DNA of 64,000 nt from CAZLFQ01 sp044229535. GTDB taxonomy: Bacteria; Pseudomonadota; Alphaproteobacteria; Rickettsiales; Midichloriaceae. This document shows positions 42,229 through 51,001 of the stretch, in pieces. The notes beneath the pieces were generated by a model, which saw nothing but the letters and a program-made list of their open reading frames with translations, made no database searches and had not been told where the DNA came from. Positions within the stretch are counted from its first letter, which is position 1; the number at the start of each line of letters is the position of its first letter. The stretch covers positions 1,054,001 to 1,118,000 of the forward strand of contig JBGASU010000001.1 in the NCBI GenBank assembly GCA_044229535.1, given 5' to 3'. A program made the position numbers and the translations under genes.

Positions 42229-42913
42229 AATTGCTAAGGTAATTGCTCGCGCTGGATATTGCTCACGCAGAGATGCAGAAAAATTAATTCATGAAGGCAA
42301 AGTGACCTTGAATGGCAAACTAGTAGAGTCTCCTGCACTTAATGTCACCATAAATGACGACATAAGTATTGAAGGAAACCGTTTAAATAAAATCAGCAAC
42401 GAAAGATTATGGCTTTTTTATAAACCGGTTGGTGTGATAACCACTCATAAAGACCCTCAAGGCAGACCAACGGTCTTTGAACTTCTACCTAAAAGCATGC
42501 CTAGAGTGGTTTCAGTTGGAAGGCTTGATTTGAATACAGAAGGGCTTTTACTACTCACCAATAGTGGTGAACTTGCTAGGCAATTTGAGTTACCATCTAA
42601 CGGTCTGAAAAGAATTTACAGATGCAGAGTTTTTGGCAAAATCACTCCTAACATTATTTCAGCTTTAGCCAAAGGCGTAACTGTTGATGGCGTCAGATAT
42701 GGAAAAATTATTGTTAGAACTGAAAAAGAACAAACCAGCATGAACAATTGGGTTAGCGTTGAGTTAACTGAGGGAAAAAATAGAGAAATACGAAAAGTAT
42801 TTGAGCATTTTGATTTGAGGGTAAACAGACTAATCAGAACTAATTATGGAGTATACAGTATAGACGGATTAAAAGTAGGTGAAGTCAGAGAGGTTAAAAT
42901 TATAAGTGATTAA
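42215..42913 (+). CDS. 23S/16S rRNA pseudouridine synthase, RsuA/RluB family
   Basis: 232 residues from the ATG at 42215, chosen for a GGAGG ribosome-binding site inside the end of the upstream gene; an earlier frame start would add nine atypical residues. The N-terminal S4 domain (about 1-60, RIAKVIARAGYCSRRDAEKL) precedes the catalytic domain with GRLDLNTEGLLLLTNSG (Asp near 105) and NREIRKVFEH. Most similar in layout to RluB. Last gene of the psd operon. Confidence 0.92.
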   Translation: MEKARIAKVIARAGYCSRRDAEKLIHEGKVTLNGKLVESPALNVTINDDISIEGNRLNKISNERLWLFYKPVGVITTHKDPQGRPTVFELLPKSMPRVVSVGRLDLNTEGLLLLTNSGELARQFELPSNGLKRIYRCRVFGKITPNIISALAKGVTVDGVRYGKIIVRTEKEQTSMNNWVSVELTEGKNREIRKVFEHFDLRVNRLIRTNYGVYSIDGLKVGEVREVKIISD

Positions 42914-42977
42914 TGTTTCTTTACTTCTTATGAGAAATCGTAAATTATGAGCGAAGAGTCAGACGCCAAATTGTACT

Positions 42978-42989
42978 TGATACGTATCA
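42978..42989. promoter_or_regulatory. Operator-like palindrome upstream of higBA
   Basis: Perfect 12-base palindrome TGATACGTATCA, 18 bases before the higB ATG. It lies between a possible -35 (ATTGTA, 42970) and -10 (TAATAT, 42992), where an antitoxin repressor would bind. Confidence 0.45.
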
Positions 42990-43006
42990 CGTAATATGCT
43001 ACTATA

Positions 43007-43288
43007 ATGATAAGAACCTTTAAATGCAAAGAAACAAAGCAAGTTTTTGAAGGTATATCCTCAAGAAAATTTCCTAGAGATATACAAAAACGAGCTTTAA
43101 TAAAGTTAAGAATGATCGATGCATCTAAAGTGTTAACTGACTTAAAAAATCCTCCCAGTAACTTTCTAGAGCTTTTAAAAGGCAATAGAAAAGGCTGTTA
43201 TAGTATCAGAGTTAATGATCAATGGCGAATTTGCTTTAAATGGAAGGATAATGAAGCTTACGAAGTTGAAATATGTGATTATCATTAA
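43007..43288 (+). CDS. higB: HigB-type mRNA-interferase toxin
   Basis: 93-residue RelE-superfamily toxin that would cleave mRNA at the ribosome. MIRTFKCKETKQVFEG at the start, GNRKGCYSIRVNDQWRICF (about 58-77) and YEVEICDYH at the end match the HigB family, including conserved Arg residues. As usual for higBA, the toxin gene precedes the antitoxin, 8 bases apart. Probably functional, with no truncation seen. Confidence 0.92.
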   Translation: MIRTFKCKETKQVFEGISSRKFPRDIQKRALIKLRMIDASKVLTDLKNPPSNFLELLKGNRKGCYSIRVNDQWRICFKWKDNEAYEVEICDYH

Positions 43289-43296
43289 GGGGAATA

Positions 43297-43647
43297 ATGA
43301 CTAAGTATATTGACAATCCACATCCTGGCGAAATCTTAAAAATTGAGTTTTTGGAGCCTCTTTGCCTCACCCAAAATAAATTGGCTAAGTTAATATCAGT
43401 GCCAGCAAATAGGATTCATTCAATAGTAAAAGGTGACAGAGGTATAACAGCGGAAACCGACTTAAAACTATGTGCTTTTTTTGGATTATCTGATGGATAT
43501 TTTTTACACCTACAAGATTCATACGAGATAATGGAGGCACACCGTCGTAGACCTCTAGCCAAGAGCATAGCGGATATAAAAAATACTATAAGACCTAAAT
43601 TTTTCTTCAGCGCCAAAAATAGCGTAGAAAAATCAGCTCAAGCTTAA
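43297..43647 (+). CDS. higA: HigA-type HTH antitoxin
   Basis: 116 residues. The start HPGEILKIEFLEPLCLTQNK and the HTH NKLAKLISVPANRIHSIVKG (about 26-45) with GITAETDLKLCAFFGLSDGY are typical of XRE-family HigA, which neutralises HigB and represses the operon. The C-terminal extension after about residue 90 is longer than usual. Preceded by AAGGGG. Overlaps the convergent yebC end by 4 bases. Confidence 0.92.
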   Translation: MTKYIDNPHPGEILKIEFLEPLCLTQNKLAKLISVPANRIHSIVKGDRGITAETDLKLCAFFGLSDGYFLHLQDSYEIMEAHRRRPLAKSIADIKNTIRPKFFFSAKNSVEKSAQA

Positions 43648-44360
43648 AACTCACAATTACTAATAACTGTTTGCACGTCATCTGAATCTTCTAGAGCGTC
43701 GATGAGTTTTTGGATTTTTTCTTTACCTTCGGCATCCAATTCTGTCTGAGTGAGTGGCCTCCAAGTTAATTGAGAACTATCAGCAGTACCATATTTTTTC
43801 TCAAGCTCATCGCGAACAGAACCAAATGATTCAGGCTCACAAATAATTTCATGATGCTCTTCATAAGTCGCACAATCGCTTGCCCCTACTTCAAGAGCCG
43901 CTTCAAACATCTGCTCTTCTGTTGCAACGGTCTTGGGGTAAACAATTAACCCAATTCTATTGAACAAAAAATTCACACTCCCAGTCTCACCAAGCGACCC
44001 ACCATTCTTGGTAAATATTGACCTCACTTCCGAAGCCGTTCTATTCCTACTATCGGTTAACGCTTCTACAATTATAGCGATGCCATTTGGTCCATATCCT
44101 TCATATCTAATCTCTTCGAAGTTTTCAGCATTTGCAGGATTGATAGCTTTATCCATGGCATTTTGTATTTTGTCTTTTGGTACATTTACAACCTTGGCAG
44201 CATTTATTGCTGCTCTAAGCCTTGGATTATATGCTGGATCAGGCCCTATCTTTGCAGCTACAAAAACTTCTTTTAGTAACTTAGTAAATAACTTAGCGCG
44301 CTTTGCATCTTGCGCACCTTTTCTATGCATAATATTTTTAAACTGCGAATGACCTGCCAT
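43644..44360 (-). CDS. yebC: YebC/PmpR-family protein
   Basis: 238 residues, the usual length. MAGHSQFKNIMHRKGAQDAK at the start, then YEGYGPNGIAIIVEALTDSR, and TGSVNFLFNR are signature segments. Members are annotated as transcriptional regulators, and recent work links some to translation of proline-rich sequences. Single gene, divergent from nuoC. Confidence 0.95.
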   Translation of the reverse strand: MAGHSQFKNIMHRKGAQDAKRAKLFTKLLKEVFVAAKIGPDPAYNPRLRAAINAAKVVNVPKDKIQNAMDKAINPANAENFEEIRYEGYGPNGIAIIVEALTDSRNRTASEVRSIFTKNGGSLGETGSVNFLFNRIGLIVYPKTVATEEQMFEAALEVGASDCATYEEHHEIICEPESFGSVRDELEKKYGTADSSQLTWRPLTQTELDAEGKEKIQKLIDALEDSDDVQTVISNCEF

Positions 44361-44476
44361 GTCTCGTACCTTATTAATTTCGCTGTATATAATACCTTTT
44401 GAAGTGTATTTCTCAAGAATTATTGCATAATGCTCTAATTTTGCTATCCTAGCCTAAGTTAAATTATTGCGCATAT

Positions 44477-45091
44477 ATGACTAAGAAGCTTGAAACACTA
44501 AAAAAACATCTGCTGGATTCCAAAATTTCTAAAGAACTTATCTCTATAGAAATAGCGCTAGATGAACTTACCATTACTACCGATAAAAACGACTTGATCG
44601 AAGTTTTAGGTTTTTTAAAAATTGACAGCAAGTGTCATTTTAATCAACTAGTTAGTATTTGCGGAGCAGATTATCCTGAAAGAACAAAGAGATTTGACGT
44701 TGTTTATAACTTGCTAAGCTTTAAACATAATCAGAGAATCAGAATCAAAGTTGCTCTGGGCTACGATGAAATTTTATCAACAGCTTCTGAGGTGTTCATT
44801 AACGCGACTTGGTATGAAAGAGAAGTTTGGGATATGTACGGAATAATGTTCGCTAACAACCCAGATCTTCGCAGAATTTTGACAGACTATAACTTCGAAG
44901 GTCATCCGTTGCGCAAAGACTTCCCTCTGACAGGGAATGTCGAAGTTAGATACGACCATGAACAGAAAAAAGTCGTATATGAGCCAGTAACACTAACACA
45001 AGAGTTTAGAAATTTTGATTTTATGAGTCCTTGGGAGGGAACAAATTATGTTCTTCCCGGAGATGAAAAAGCAACTAAAGAAGGAAAATGA
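44477..45091 (+). CDS. nuoC: NADH-quinone oxidoreductase subunit C
   Basis: Peripheral-arm subunit of respiratory complex I. 204 residues. The 30-kDa signature REVWDMYGIMFANNPDLRRI (about 115-134) followed by DYNFEGHPLRKDFPLTG is complete. It is not next to nuoB or nuoD, with which it normally forms a cluster; its neighbour is ubiA, which it overlaps by ATGA. The nuo genes must therefore be dispersed in this genome. Confidence 0.96.
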   Translation: MTKKLETLKKHLLDSKISKELISIEIALDELTITTDKNDLIEVLGFLKIDSKCHFNQLVSICGADYPERTKRFDVVYNLLSFKHNQRIRIKVALGYDEILSTASEVFINATWYEREVWDMYGIMFANNPDLRRILTDYNFEGHPLRKDFPLTGNVEVRYDHEQKKVVYEPVTLTQEFRNFDFMSPWEGTNYVLPGDEKATKEGK

Positions 45092-45996
45092 CATTAGACA
45101 ATATTTCGGATTTTTTTGAACCTCAAATTCGTCAAGTAGACAAGTGGATCAAAACAAGTCCTTACTCGAGATTAATGAGATTAGATAAGCCAGTTGGTAT
45201 TTATCTGGTTTTACTTCCAGCACTTTGGGCAATTGCTTTTGCAGCAGACAACACGTTTTGGATGCTCTGGCTATTTTTAGTATTTACAGCAGGAGCCATA
45301 GTCATTCGTGGCGCTGGATGCATTTTAAATGACTTAGCAGACATTGAATTTGATAAGAAGGTTGCCAGAACAAAATCCCGCCCTCTTGCAGGTGGCGAAC
45401 TAAGCAAAAAAGAGGCTTATAAGTTGTTATTCCTTTTGTTAGGAGTTGGGTTTGTACTACTAATAACGCTTCCTTTTAAGATTATAATTCTAGGGCTACT
45501 TTCAATTATTCCTATAGCAGCATATCCTTACTTCAAGCGGTTTACATTCTACCCTCAAGTCGTGCTAGGTCTTGTATTCAACTTAGGCGTTTTTATGGGC
45601 TGGTACTCTGCCGATTACAAACCATCTATTGTACCTTTTATTTTGTATGCAGCCTGCGTTTTTTGGACAATTGCCTATGATACAATATACGCCCACCAAG
45701 ATAAAGAAGATGACCTTGCAGCTGGCGTAATGTCTTTAGCTATAAAACTAGGGGTAGATACTAAAAAAGTTATTTGGAAACTTTATTTAATTACCATAGT
45801 CTTGCTTGCCATCACTGGAATGAATTCGCATATGAATTTTATGTTCTACTTAGCAACAGCAGTGGGTGCTTATCACTTGTATTGGCAAGTTGAAACTTTA
45901 GACATCAACAACCCAAAAGACTGTCATAATAAGTTCAAATCTAATGTCCAATTCGCTGTAATTATTTTAGTTGGGATATTGGTGGGTAGGGTTTGA
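45088..45996 (+). CDS. ubiA: 4-hydroxybenzoate octaprenyltransferase
   Basis: Integral membrane prenyltransferase in ubiquinone synthesis. 302 residues and about eight or nine helices. The two Asp-rich motifs are NDLADIEFDKKVARTKSRPL (about 77-96) and YDTIYAHQDKEDD (about 197-209). The quinone it makes is the electron acceptor of complex I, whose nuoC precedes it. Converges on dnaB. Confidence 0.95.
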   Translation: MTLDNISDFFEPQIRQVDKWIKTSPYSRLMRLDKPVGIYLVLLPALWAIAFAADNTFWMLWLFLVFTAGAIVIRGAGCILNDLADIEFDKKVARTKSRPLAGGELSKKEAYKLLFLLLGVGFVLLITLPFKIIILGLLSIIPIAAYPYFKRFTFYPQVVLGLVFNLGVFMGWYSADYKPSIVPFILYAACVFWTIAYDTIYAHQDKEDDLAAGVMSLAIKLGVDTKKVIWKLYLITIVLLAITGMNSHMNFMFYLATAVGAYHLYWQVETLDINNPKDCHNKFKSNVQFAVIILVGILVGRV

Positions 45997-46091
45997 GGGA
46001 TTAGAAATTACATTTCCGTCAAATTTTGACGCCTCTAATTTTCAGAGAGACATAAATTAACTCGACTAAAGTGTCTATGTAAAAAACAAAT

Positions 46092-47573
46092 CTAACTCGG
46101 CATTATAAGGACTGTATCCTTATCCAAATTCGCAAATCCTGTTGTACGGGTGTCGAAGCGTAGGCTGACGTTACCGATAGGGCCGTTTCTTTGTTTTGCA
46201 ATTATAACTTCGGCGATGTTTTTAGCACGCTCCATATCTTCCTGCCACTGATGGAATTTGTCATCACCATGCTGCGGCATCTTACGCGCTAGATAATATT
46301 CTTCACGGTAGATAAACATCACAACGTCCGCATCTTGCTCGATGTTTCCGCTTTCCCTTAAGTCGGAAAGTTGCGGGCGTTTATCATCACGCGACTCTAC
46401 CGCACGTGATAATTGCGAAAGTGCAATTACAGGGATATCAAGCTCCTTTGCAATCGCTTTTAGACCTTGGGATATCTCACCTATCTCCTGCACCCTATTT
46501 CCTTCTGAGGATGCGTTTGTGCCGCGTAGTAACTGCAAGTAATCGACGACTATTAATCCGAGGTTATGTTGTCTCTTCATTCGACGCGCACGAGTTCTTA
46601 CTGCTGAGATTGTAAGCGCAGGTGTGTCATCAATAAATATTGGTGTTTCATTTAACTCCGTACTCTCTTTCAAGAGTGTCGAAAACTCTTCTTTAGTTAT
46701 GTTACCAATCCTAATTCTACTACCATCAATTCCTGTTTTAATTGAGAGCAACCTTGCTGCAATTTGCTCTGCTGCCATCTCAAGTGAGAAGACACCAACA
46801 CTTTTTTTCTTCTCGGTTTTTTCTGCTTTATCATTTAAAAATTCAATCGCAGCATTAAGAGCCATATTGATAGCAAGGGAAGTTTTACCCATCGAAGGAC
46901 GCGCTGCTAAAATTAGTAAATCTGAATTTTGTAATCCACCAAGAAGCTTATCTAAATCAATGTAACCTGTCGTAACACCATTGACATCACCACCGCGTTT
47001 ACGGGCTAAATCAATTCTGCGTAGAGCTTCGTTTAGAGTTCCTTTAAGTTGAACAAACCCTGAATCACTTGCACCTTCAGATGCCAAATTAAAAAGTCTT
47101 TGCTCGGTTTTTTCAATTAGGTTTTGGGCTGTTGTGTTAATGTCTTTTTCGTAAGATTCATTTACAGCATCTTGACCAATTTCAATTAGATTGCGGCGAA
47201 TTGCCGTATCGTAAATATCTTTTGCGAAGTGTGTAAGGTTGATTATCGTTGAAGCATTCACTGAAAGTTTCAAAAGGTAATCAAGACTAGTTGCTCCCGA
47301 TTTTTCAATTGATTCTTCCTTATCAAAAAAACTTTTCAAAGTGATTGGTGAACCAATTACTCCGCGCTCCATACATTTGATAATTGCTTCATAGATTTTC
47401 TTATGAATTGGAACATAAAAATGTTCTGGTAGTAAAAAATCTCCAACTTTATTGACATGATCGTTGTTGTTTAGGAATGCACCAAGAACCGCTTGCTCTG
47501 CTTCGATATTGCACGGCAATGAACGGAAAGTACTATCAGCTTTTATTTCTAAATCTAGGTTTTTCGCTTCCAT
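46092..47573 (-). CDS. dnaB: Replicative DNA helicase DnaB
   Basis: 493 residues. The N-terminal collar domain begins LPCNIEAEQAVLGAFLNN. The RecA-like domain has Walker A ILAARPSMGKTSLAINMA (near 220), Walker B IVVDYLQLL and the DnaB segment LSQLSRAVESRDDKRPQLSD. Its ATG lies inside the last 38 bases of hemE. A DciA-like candidate loader is at 36355-36831, and the candidate origin lies just beyond hemE. Confidence 0.97.
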   Translation of the reverse strand: MEAKNLDLEIKADSTFRSLPCNIEAEQAVLGAFLNNNDHVNKVGDFLLPEHFYVPIHKKIYEAIIKCMERGVIGSPITLKSFFDKEESIEKSGATSLDYLLKLSVNASTIINLTHFAKDIYDTAIRRNLIEIGQDAVNESYEKDINTTAQNLIEKTEQRLFNLASEGASDSGFVQLKGTLNEALRRIDLARKRGGDVNGVTTGYIDLDKLLGGLQNSDLLILAARPSMGKTSLAINMALNAAIEFLNDKAEKTEKKKSVGVFSLEMAAEQIAARLLSIKTGIDGSRIRIGNITKEEFSTLLKESTELNETPIFIDDTPALTISAVRTRARRMKRQHNLGLIVVDYLQLLRGTNASSEGNRVQEIGEISQGLKAIAKELDIPVIALSQLSRAVESRDDKRPQLSDLRESGNIEQDADVVMFIYREEYYLARKMPQHGDDKFHQWQEDMERAKNIAEVIIAKQRNGPIGNVSLRFDTRTTGFANLDKDTVLIMPS

Positions 47574-48597
47574 AATTTCTTACTGTATCAATAAGAATTT
47601 CAATGTTTTCAATTTTTGTTTCAGGCAACATTCCGTGCCCTAAATTAATAATTGTTCTATTGAAATCCACCTCCTCCAGAAATTTTTCTACTTCTTTTTT
47701 TACAATATTTGGTTCGGTTAATAGCAATGCGTTGTCGATGTTACCTTGTAGAACAACATCTTTCAAATTGCCATTTGCCCATGATAGCGGGGTATATTGA
47801 TCAAGCGCTACAGCATCAACTTTCGTTTGCTCAACATAGTGCTTGTACATCACACCAGCTTTCCTAGGAAAACCAATTATTGGAATATTTGGGTATTTCT
47901 GTTTCAAGGAGCTTACTATCTTTTTGGTCGGTAATGCAACCCATTTTTTAAATTCTTGCTCGGTTAGTACGCCAGACCACGAGTCGAAAAGTTTCAAAAC
48001 CTCGGCGCCTGCTTCGATCTGCATGTTCAGATAAATAATTGTAGATTCAACAATCGCATCAATTAATTCCGAGAACTCTTTTTCGTGCTGATATGCGAAT
48101 TTTTTGGCATTGATAAAATCTTTCGATCCACCACCTTCAATCATGTAAGCAGCGATAGTCCAAGGTGCTCCAGCAAAACCAATTAGGGTTTTATTTGGAT
48201 GTTTTTTTTTCATCTCTGAACTAACGATTGAAACTGTTTTAGCAATTTTTTCAAACACTTGTACGTTTGTATTTTTATATTTTTCTACATCACTTGGTGA
48301 ATTTATTTTACCAAGAACTGGTCCTTTTTTTTCTTCAAATTCAACTTTCATTCCCATTGCGAATGGAACGATTAAAATATCTGAAAAAAGAATTGCGGCA
48401 TCAATGTCAAATCTATCAAGTGGTTGAAGAGTCACTTCTGCTGCAGCATCTGGTGTCATACAGAATTCTATAAAATTTGAAAAGTTTTTACGAACGTTTC
48501 TGTATTCAGGTAAATATCTACCTGCCTGCCTCATAAACCAAATTGGAGTTCTGTCAGCTTTTTCATTTCTCAAAATTTGCAACAAAGGTTTAGTCAT
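47536..48597 (-). CDS. hemE: Uroporphyrinogen decarboxylase
   Basis: Heme-pathway enzyme turning uroporphyrinogen III into coproporphyrinogen III. 353 residues. RTPIWFMRQAGRYLPEYR (about 16-33), the ILFSDILIVPFAMGM Asp region, and NLGHGMLPET near the C-terminus are intact. In Caulobacter and Rickettsia the chromosomal origin lies beside hemE; the intergenic region just upstream here has DnaA-box-like sites. The 3' end overlaps dnaB by 38 bases. Confidence 0.97.
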   Translation of the reverse strand: MTKPLLQILRNEKADRTPIWFMRQAGRYLPEYRNVRKNFSNFIEFCMTPDAAAEVTLQPLDRFDIDAAILFSDILIVPFAMGMKVEFEEKKGPVLGKINSPSDVEKYKNTNVQVFEKIAKTVSIVSSEMKKKHPNKTLIGFAGAPWTIAAYMIEGGGSKDFINAKKFAYQHEKEFSELIDAIVESTIIYLNMQIEAGAEVLKLFDSWSGVLTEQEFKKWVALPTKKIVSSLKQKYPNIPIIGFPRKAGVMYKHYVEQTKVDAVALDQYTPLSWANGNLKDVVLQGNIDNALLLTEPNIVKKEVEKFLEEVDFNRTIINLGHGMLPETKIENIEILIDTVRNYGSEKPRFRNKS

Positions 48598-48600
48598 TAC

Positions 48601-48941
48601 TTAAATAATATATTTCTATTAAAGAGTTATTTTTATTATTAGGGATGTTGATATGTTAATTACTTTTAATCAACAGTTATTCTACATGATTATTAACATT
48701 ATATATAGTGGTAATGTCATGCCGTGATTTATTCACGGTATCCAGAAAAAGACTAGATTACGCGAACTAGTCGCGTAATGACAAGGAGTGACTTATCAAC
48801 ACTACTAACAATTAAGAACTTTTAGTTATACACGTGTTAGAAACTGCCATTTAAATCTCTTAGAAAATTAAAAAATTGTCAGTAATGTTTTTCAACAAAG
48901 TTATGAAGAGAGTTATCAACAGAGTTATTGACAAGGTTGAA
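48601..48941. other. Candidate chromosomal origin (oriC) next to hemE
   Basis: About 340 bases without a gene, strongly AT-rich. Four 9-mers each one mismatch from the DnaA box TTATNCACA lie in one direction: TTATCAACA at 48793 and 48913, TTATACACG at 48826, TTATTGACA at 48925. The hemE side has long A/T runs and TTAATTAC, like an unwinding region. A palindrome of family C (48716-48782) interrupts it. Position beside hemE matches alphaproteobacterial origins. No perfect CtrA site (TTAA-N7-TTAA) was found. GC skew was not calculated. Confidence 0.5.
48716..48782. repeat. Palindromic repeat C4 in the candidate origin
   Basis: 67 bases bounded by GTCAT and ATGAC. It contains two hairpins, CCGTGATTTATTCACGG and TACGCGAACTAGTCGCGTA, and an ATCCAG segment, a layout common in Rickettsiales palindromic elements. 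Related in its ends, not its arms, to the elements at 8354 and 56453. Confidence 0.55.
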
Positions 48942-49958
48942 TTAAATTTTTCTTTGTAATAAGAGTCTTATTTGTTTTTCAACTTTCGGGAATAATTTAC
49001 TAAGAGTCTTGAAATCATTCTTAGATTTATCCTTATTATTTAAATATTTTAGAGGCTTATACTTTTCATTGATTGTATGCTCTTTAATCTTATCTATATA
49101 ATCTTTTTTTGATTTAACCTTCTGTAAATTATCTATAAAGTTTAAAAATGTATTATAGAATCTATCACTCGTCTCTTTGTTATCTTTAATTATAGAGGGA
49201 TGCTTGTCATTTTTAAATTTAAGATAGTTATTAAAAACTCCAAAGTTAAAAACCAATGTGTCTCCACAAAATGATTCAAGTTCTGTTAAATGATTATCGT
49301 CTGCATTTTTATATATGTATGCAAGACTCTCCATTAAGTCTAAATAGTTAATTAGGTAAGGAAAAGCTTCTCTGGTATAGGAGTTTTTACTTAGTGATAA
49401 TTCGATAATTATTTTCCCCATTGTGGGGTAAACTTTTGAGAATATTATTTCCTTTTTTGTATCTTCATCGTTCTTTGGATTTTCATAATCAAAATGATCA
49501 CAGACAATTCTATAAATTACATGTATAATCTGCCTTGCTTTAATTATTTCATGATTTCCCCATCTTTGATCTATTTGAATGAGCATTTTGTTTCTAGTTA
49601 CAGAGCTTATTTCTTTATTAGTATTATTTAGAGTTTGCAAATTATAATAAGCAATTAATGCTAGAAGCGCTGTCACAAAGCCGGTGAAAAAATACAGAAA
49701 ATTAGATAAATCTTCACTATCGTTATTCGGGTTTACACGTAGTTTTTTGGTTCTAGGATCCTGATCTTCTGAAACAGTTAAAATCTTGTTAGGTAATATT
49801 TGTTCTAAAAAGGGTGCGTTAATTATTTTGTGAATATTTTGGCGAATACTCCCATCACCGGCTGAGATAAGTGATCCCACTATTAGAAATGTAGAGATGA
49901 GTAATACCCATAAGCCTGTAGTTATTTTGTTCATATTTTTAATACTATAAAGTATCAT
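48942..49958 (-). CDS. Membrane-anchored protein resembling DUF4760, unknown function
   Basis: 338 residues. Two membrane helices at about 17-33 and 87-104 hold a short periplasmic loop, and the rest is cytoplasmic, very rich in Lys, Asn and Asp. The segment KMLIQIDQRWGNHEIIKARQ (about 124-143) resembles the D-x-R-W-x-x-x-E-x-x-x-A-R pattern of DUF4760-type proteins. Start may be the ATG at 49958 or one eight codons later. It lies next to the candidate origin. No function can be assigned. Confidence 0.55.
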   Translation of the reverse strand: MILYSIKNMNKITTGLWVLLISTFLIVGSLISAGDGSIRQNIHKIINAPFLEQILPNKILTVSEDQDPRTKKLRVNPNNDSEDLSNFLYFFTGFVTALLALIAYYNLQTLNNTNKEISSVTRNKMLIQIDQRWGNHEIIKARQIIHVIYRIVCDHFDYENPKNDEDTKKEIIFSKVYPTMGKIIIELSLSKNSYTREAFPYLINYLDLMESLAYIYKNADDNHLTELESFCGDTLVFNFGVFNNYLKFKNDKHPSIIKDNKETSDRFYNTFLNFIDNLQKVKSKKDYIDKIKEHTINEKYKPLKYLNNKDKSKNDFKTLSKLFPKVEKQIRLLLQRKI

Positions 49959-50089
49959 GTTAGTTTTATAATAAGACAGTGCGTGTTAACAAAAGATTAA
50001 TTTTTTATATAACGACGTTCAATTTTAACTTTTTATTAAGTATTTAGGAATAAAATACAGTCATTAAAACAAGAGCTAGGACTTGGGAT

Positions 50090-50692
50090 ATGATGCAAAA
50101 AATGATTAAATATTTAGGACAGGTTCTCAATATCATCGCTATATATGGTTATATTATAGGGCTAATTTGGTTGATTATTTTGTTTGAATGGCAACCAATT
50201 GTTATAGGGCTGATAATGGCTATGTTCGGTCATTATGTAATTTCATTACTAATGTTTTTGAGTTTTTTCATTGTTATGCCGCTCCTTTTCATTGCAGACA
50301 AAGTAAAAAGCGTCTTTGTACAATTGCTAAGTGGATTTTTTATAGGCGTGGTTAATGCGGGTATAATGGTGTTTTGGTGTTATATAACACTTTATTTAAT
50401 GCTGGGAGACCAATATAAAGATCTGCTGCCATATTTATTATGGGCAAATGGTGTTGCTCTTGGCCCTTTTGTATATCTTGCTAAAAAAGATCAACCAAGT
50501 ATTGAAGAAAATGAAACTCAATATGCTTGGGTATCACTATTTTTTTGCCAGTTAGGCTTTGTTTTAAATATAATTTTAATAGGTTTTTTCAGCTTTAAAG
50601 TTGAAGAGACTATAATTGTATTTTCATTAATAATGCTGATGAATGTATTTTTACAGACTGCACATGCTTTTAAAAGTAGAAGTCATTTTTGA
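50090..50692 (+). CDS. Polytopic membrane protein, unknown function
   Basis: 200 residues with about six hydrophobic segments (about 9-30, 33-50, 53-70, 82-105, 112-128, 145-165, 170-190) and few charged residues outside a KKDQPSIEENETQ loop. No family recognised. It starts with two consecutive Met codons, without a strong ribosome-binding site. It stands alone between the origin region and palindromic elements. Confidence 0.5.
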   Translation: MMQKMIKYLGQVLNIIAIYGYIIGLIWLIILFEWQPIVIGLIMAMFGHYVISLLMFLSFFIVMPLLFIADKVKSVFVQLLSGFFIGVVNAGIMVFWCYITLYLMLGDQYKDLLPYLLWANGVALGPFVYLAKKDQPSIEENETQYAWVSLFFCQLGFVLNIILIGFFSFKVEETIIVFSLIMLMNVFLQTAHAFKSRSHF

Positions 50693-50787
50693 GCAATTTT
50701 GCTCTAAAAAATTAATAGGTTCATCGAGTTTAGGATAAGAAGAATAAGTACCATTACTCTTTACTATAATGTGGCATTAATAACTCT

Positions 50788-50850
50788 CCGTCATTGCGAA
50801 CGCAGTGACCCGCTGCGCCAGCGCTAGCGCGGCGAGAGCAAACCAGTGCT
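50788..50850. repeat. Palindromic repeat C2, partial
   Basis: Begins CGTCATTGCGAACGCAG, like the CGTCATTGCGAG arm of the element at 56453, and contains a GC-rich palindrome CCAGCGCTAGCGCGG. The second arm is not clear. It lies directly beside structured repeat B2 in the gap before pheT. Confidence 0.5.
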
Positions 50851-50870
50851 TTCTTGAATTCGAAGAATTC

Positions 50871-50942
50871 GTTGGGTGTGCTAATTTTTGCTAAAAGCCC
50901 GCATTCGCGGCGCAAAAATTCCCCCCAAGAGCACACCCAAAC
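50871..50942 (-). repeat. Structured repeat, family B, copy 2
   Basis: A 72-base hairpin with nested stems: TTGGGTGTGCT paired with AGCACACCCAA on the outside, a CCCCCC bulge on one side, AATTTTTGC paired with GCAAAAATT, and a GC-rich tip CCGCATTCGCGG. On the minus strand the order (outer stem, GGGGGG bulge, AATTTTTGC, CCGCGAATGCGG, TTTTA) matches the element at 57274-57350, while the outer stem sequence differs completely. Confidence 0.75.
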
Positions 50943-51001
50943 ACCTTCTTCTCATTACCTTACATAAGGCTTTTGGGTGCATTTTTACTGTCTTCGCTAT
51001 A

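Noticed and set aside
43003..43008. TATAAT as the -10 box of higB
   Set aside because: It overlaps the higB start codon; the start is supported by family alignment, so it would need leaderless transcription. A box at 42992 fits better.
48654..48669. CtrA site (TTAA-N7-TTAA) in the candidate origin
   Set aside because: The spacing at TTAATTACTTTTAA is 6 instead of 7, so it does not meet the consensus.
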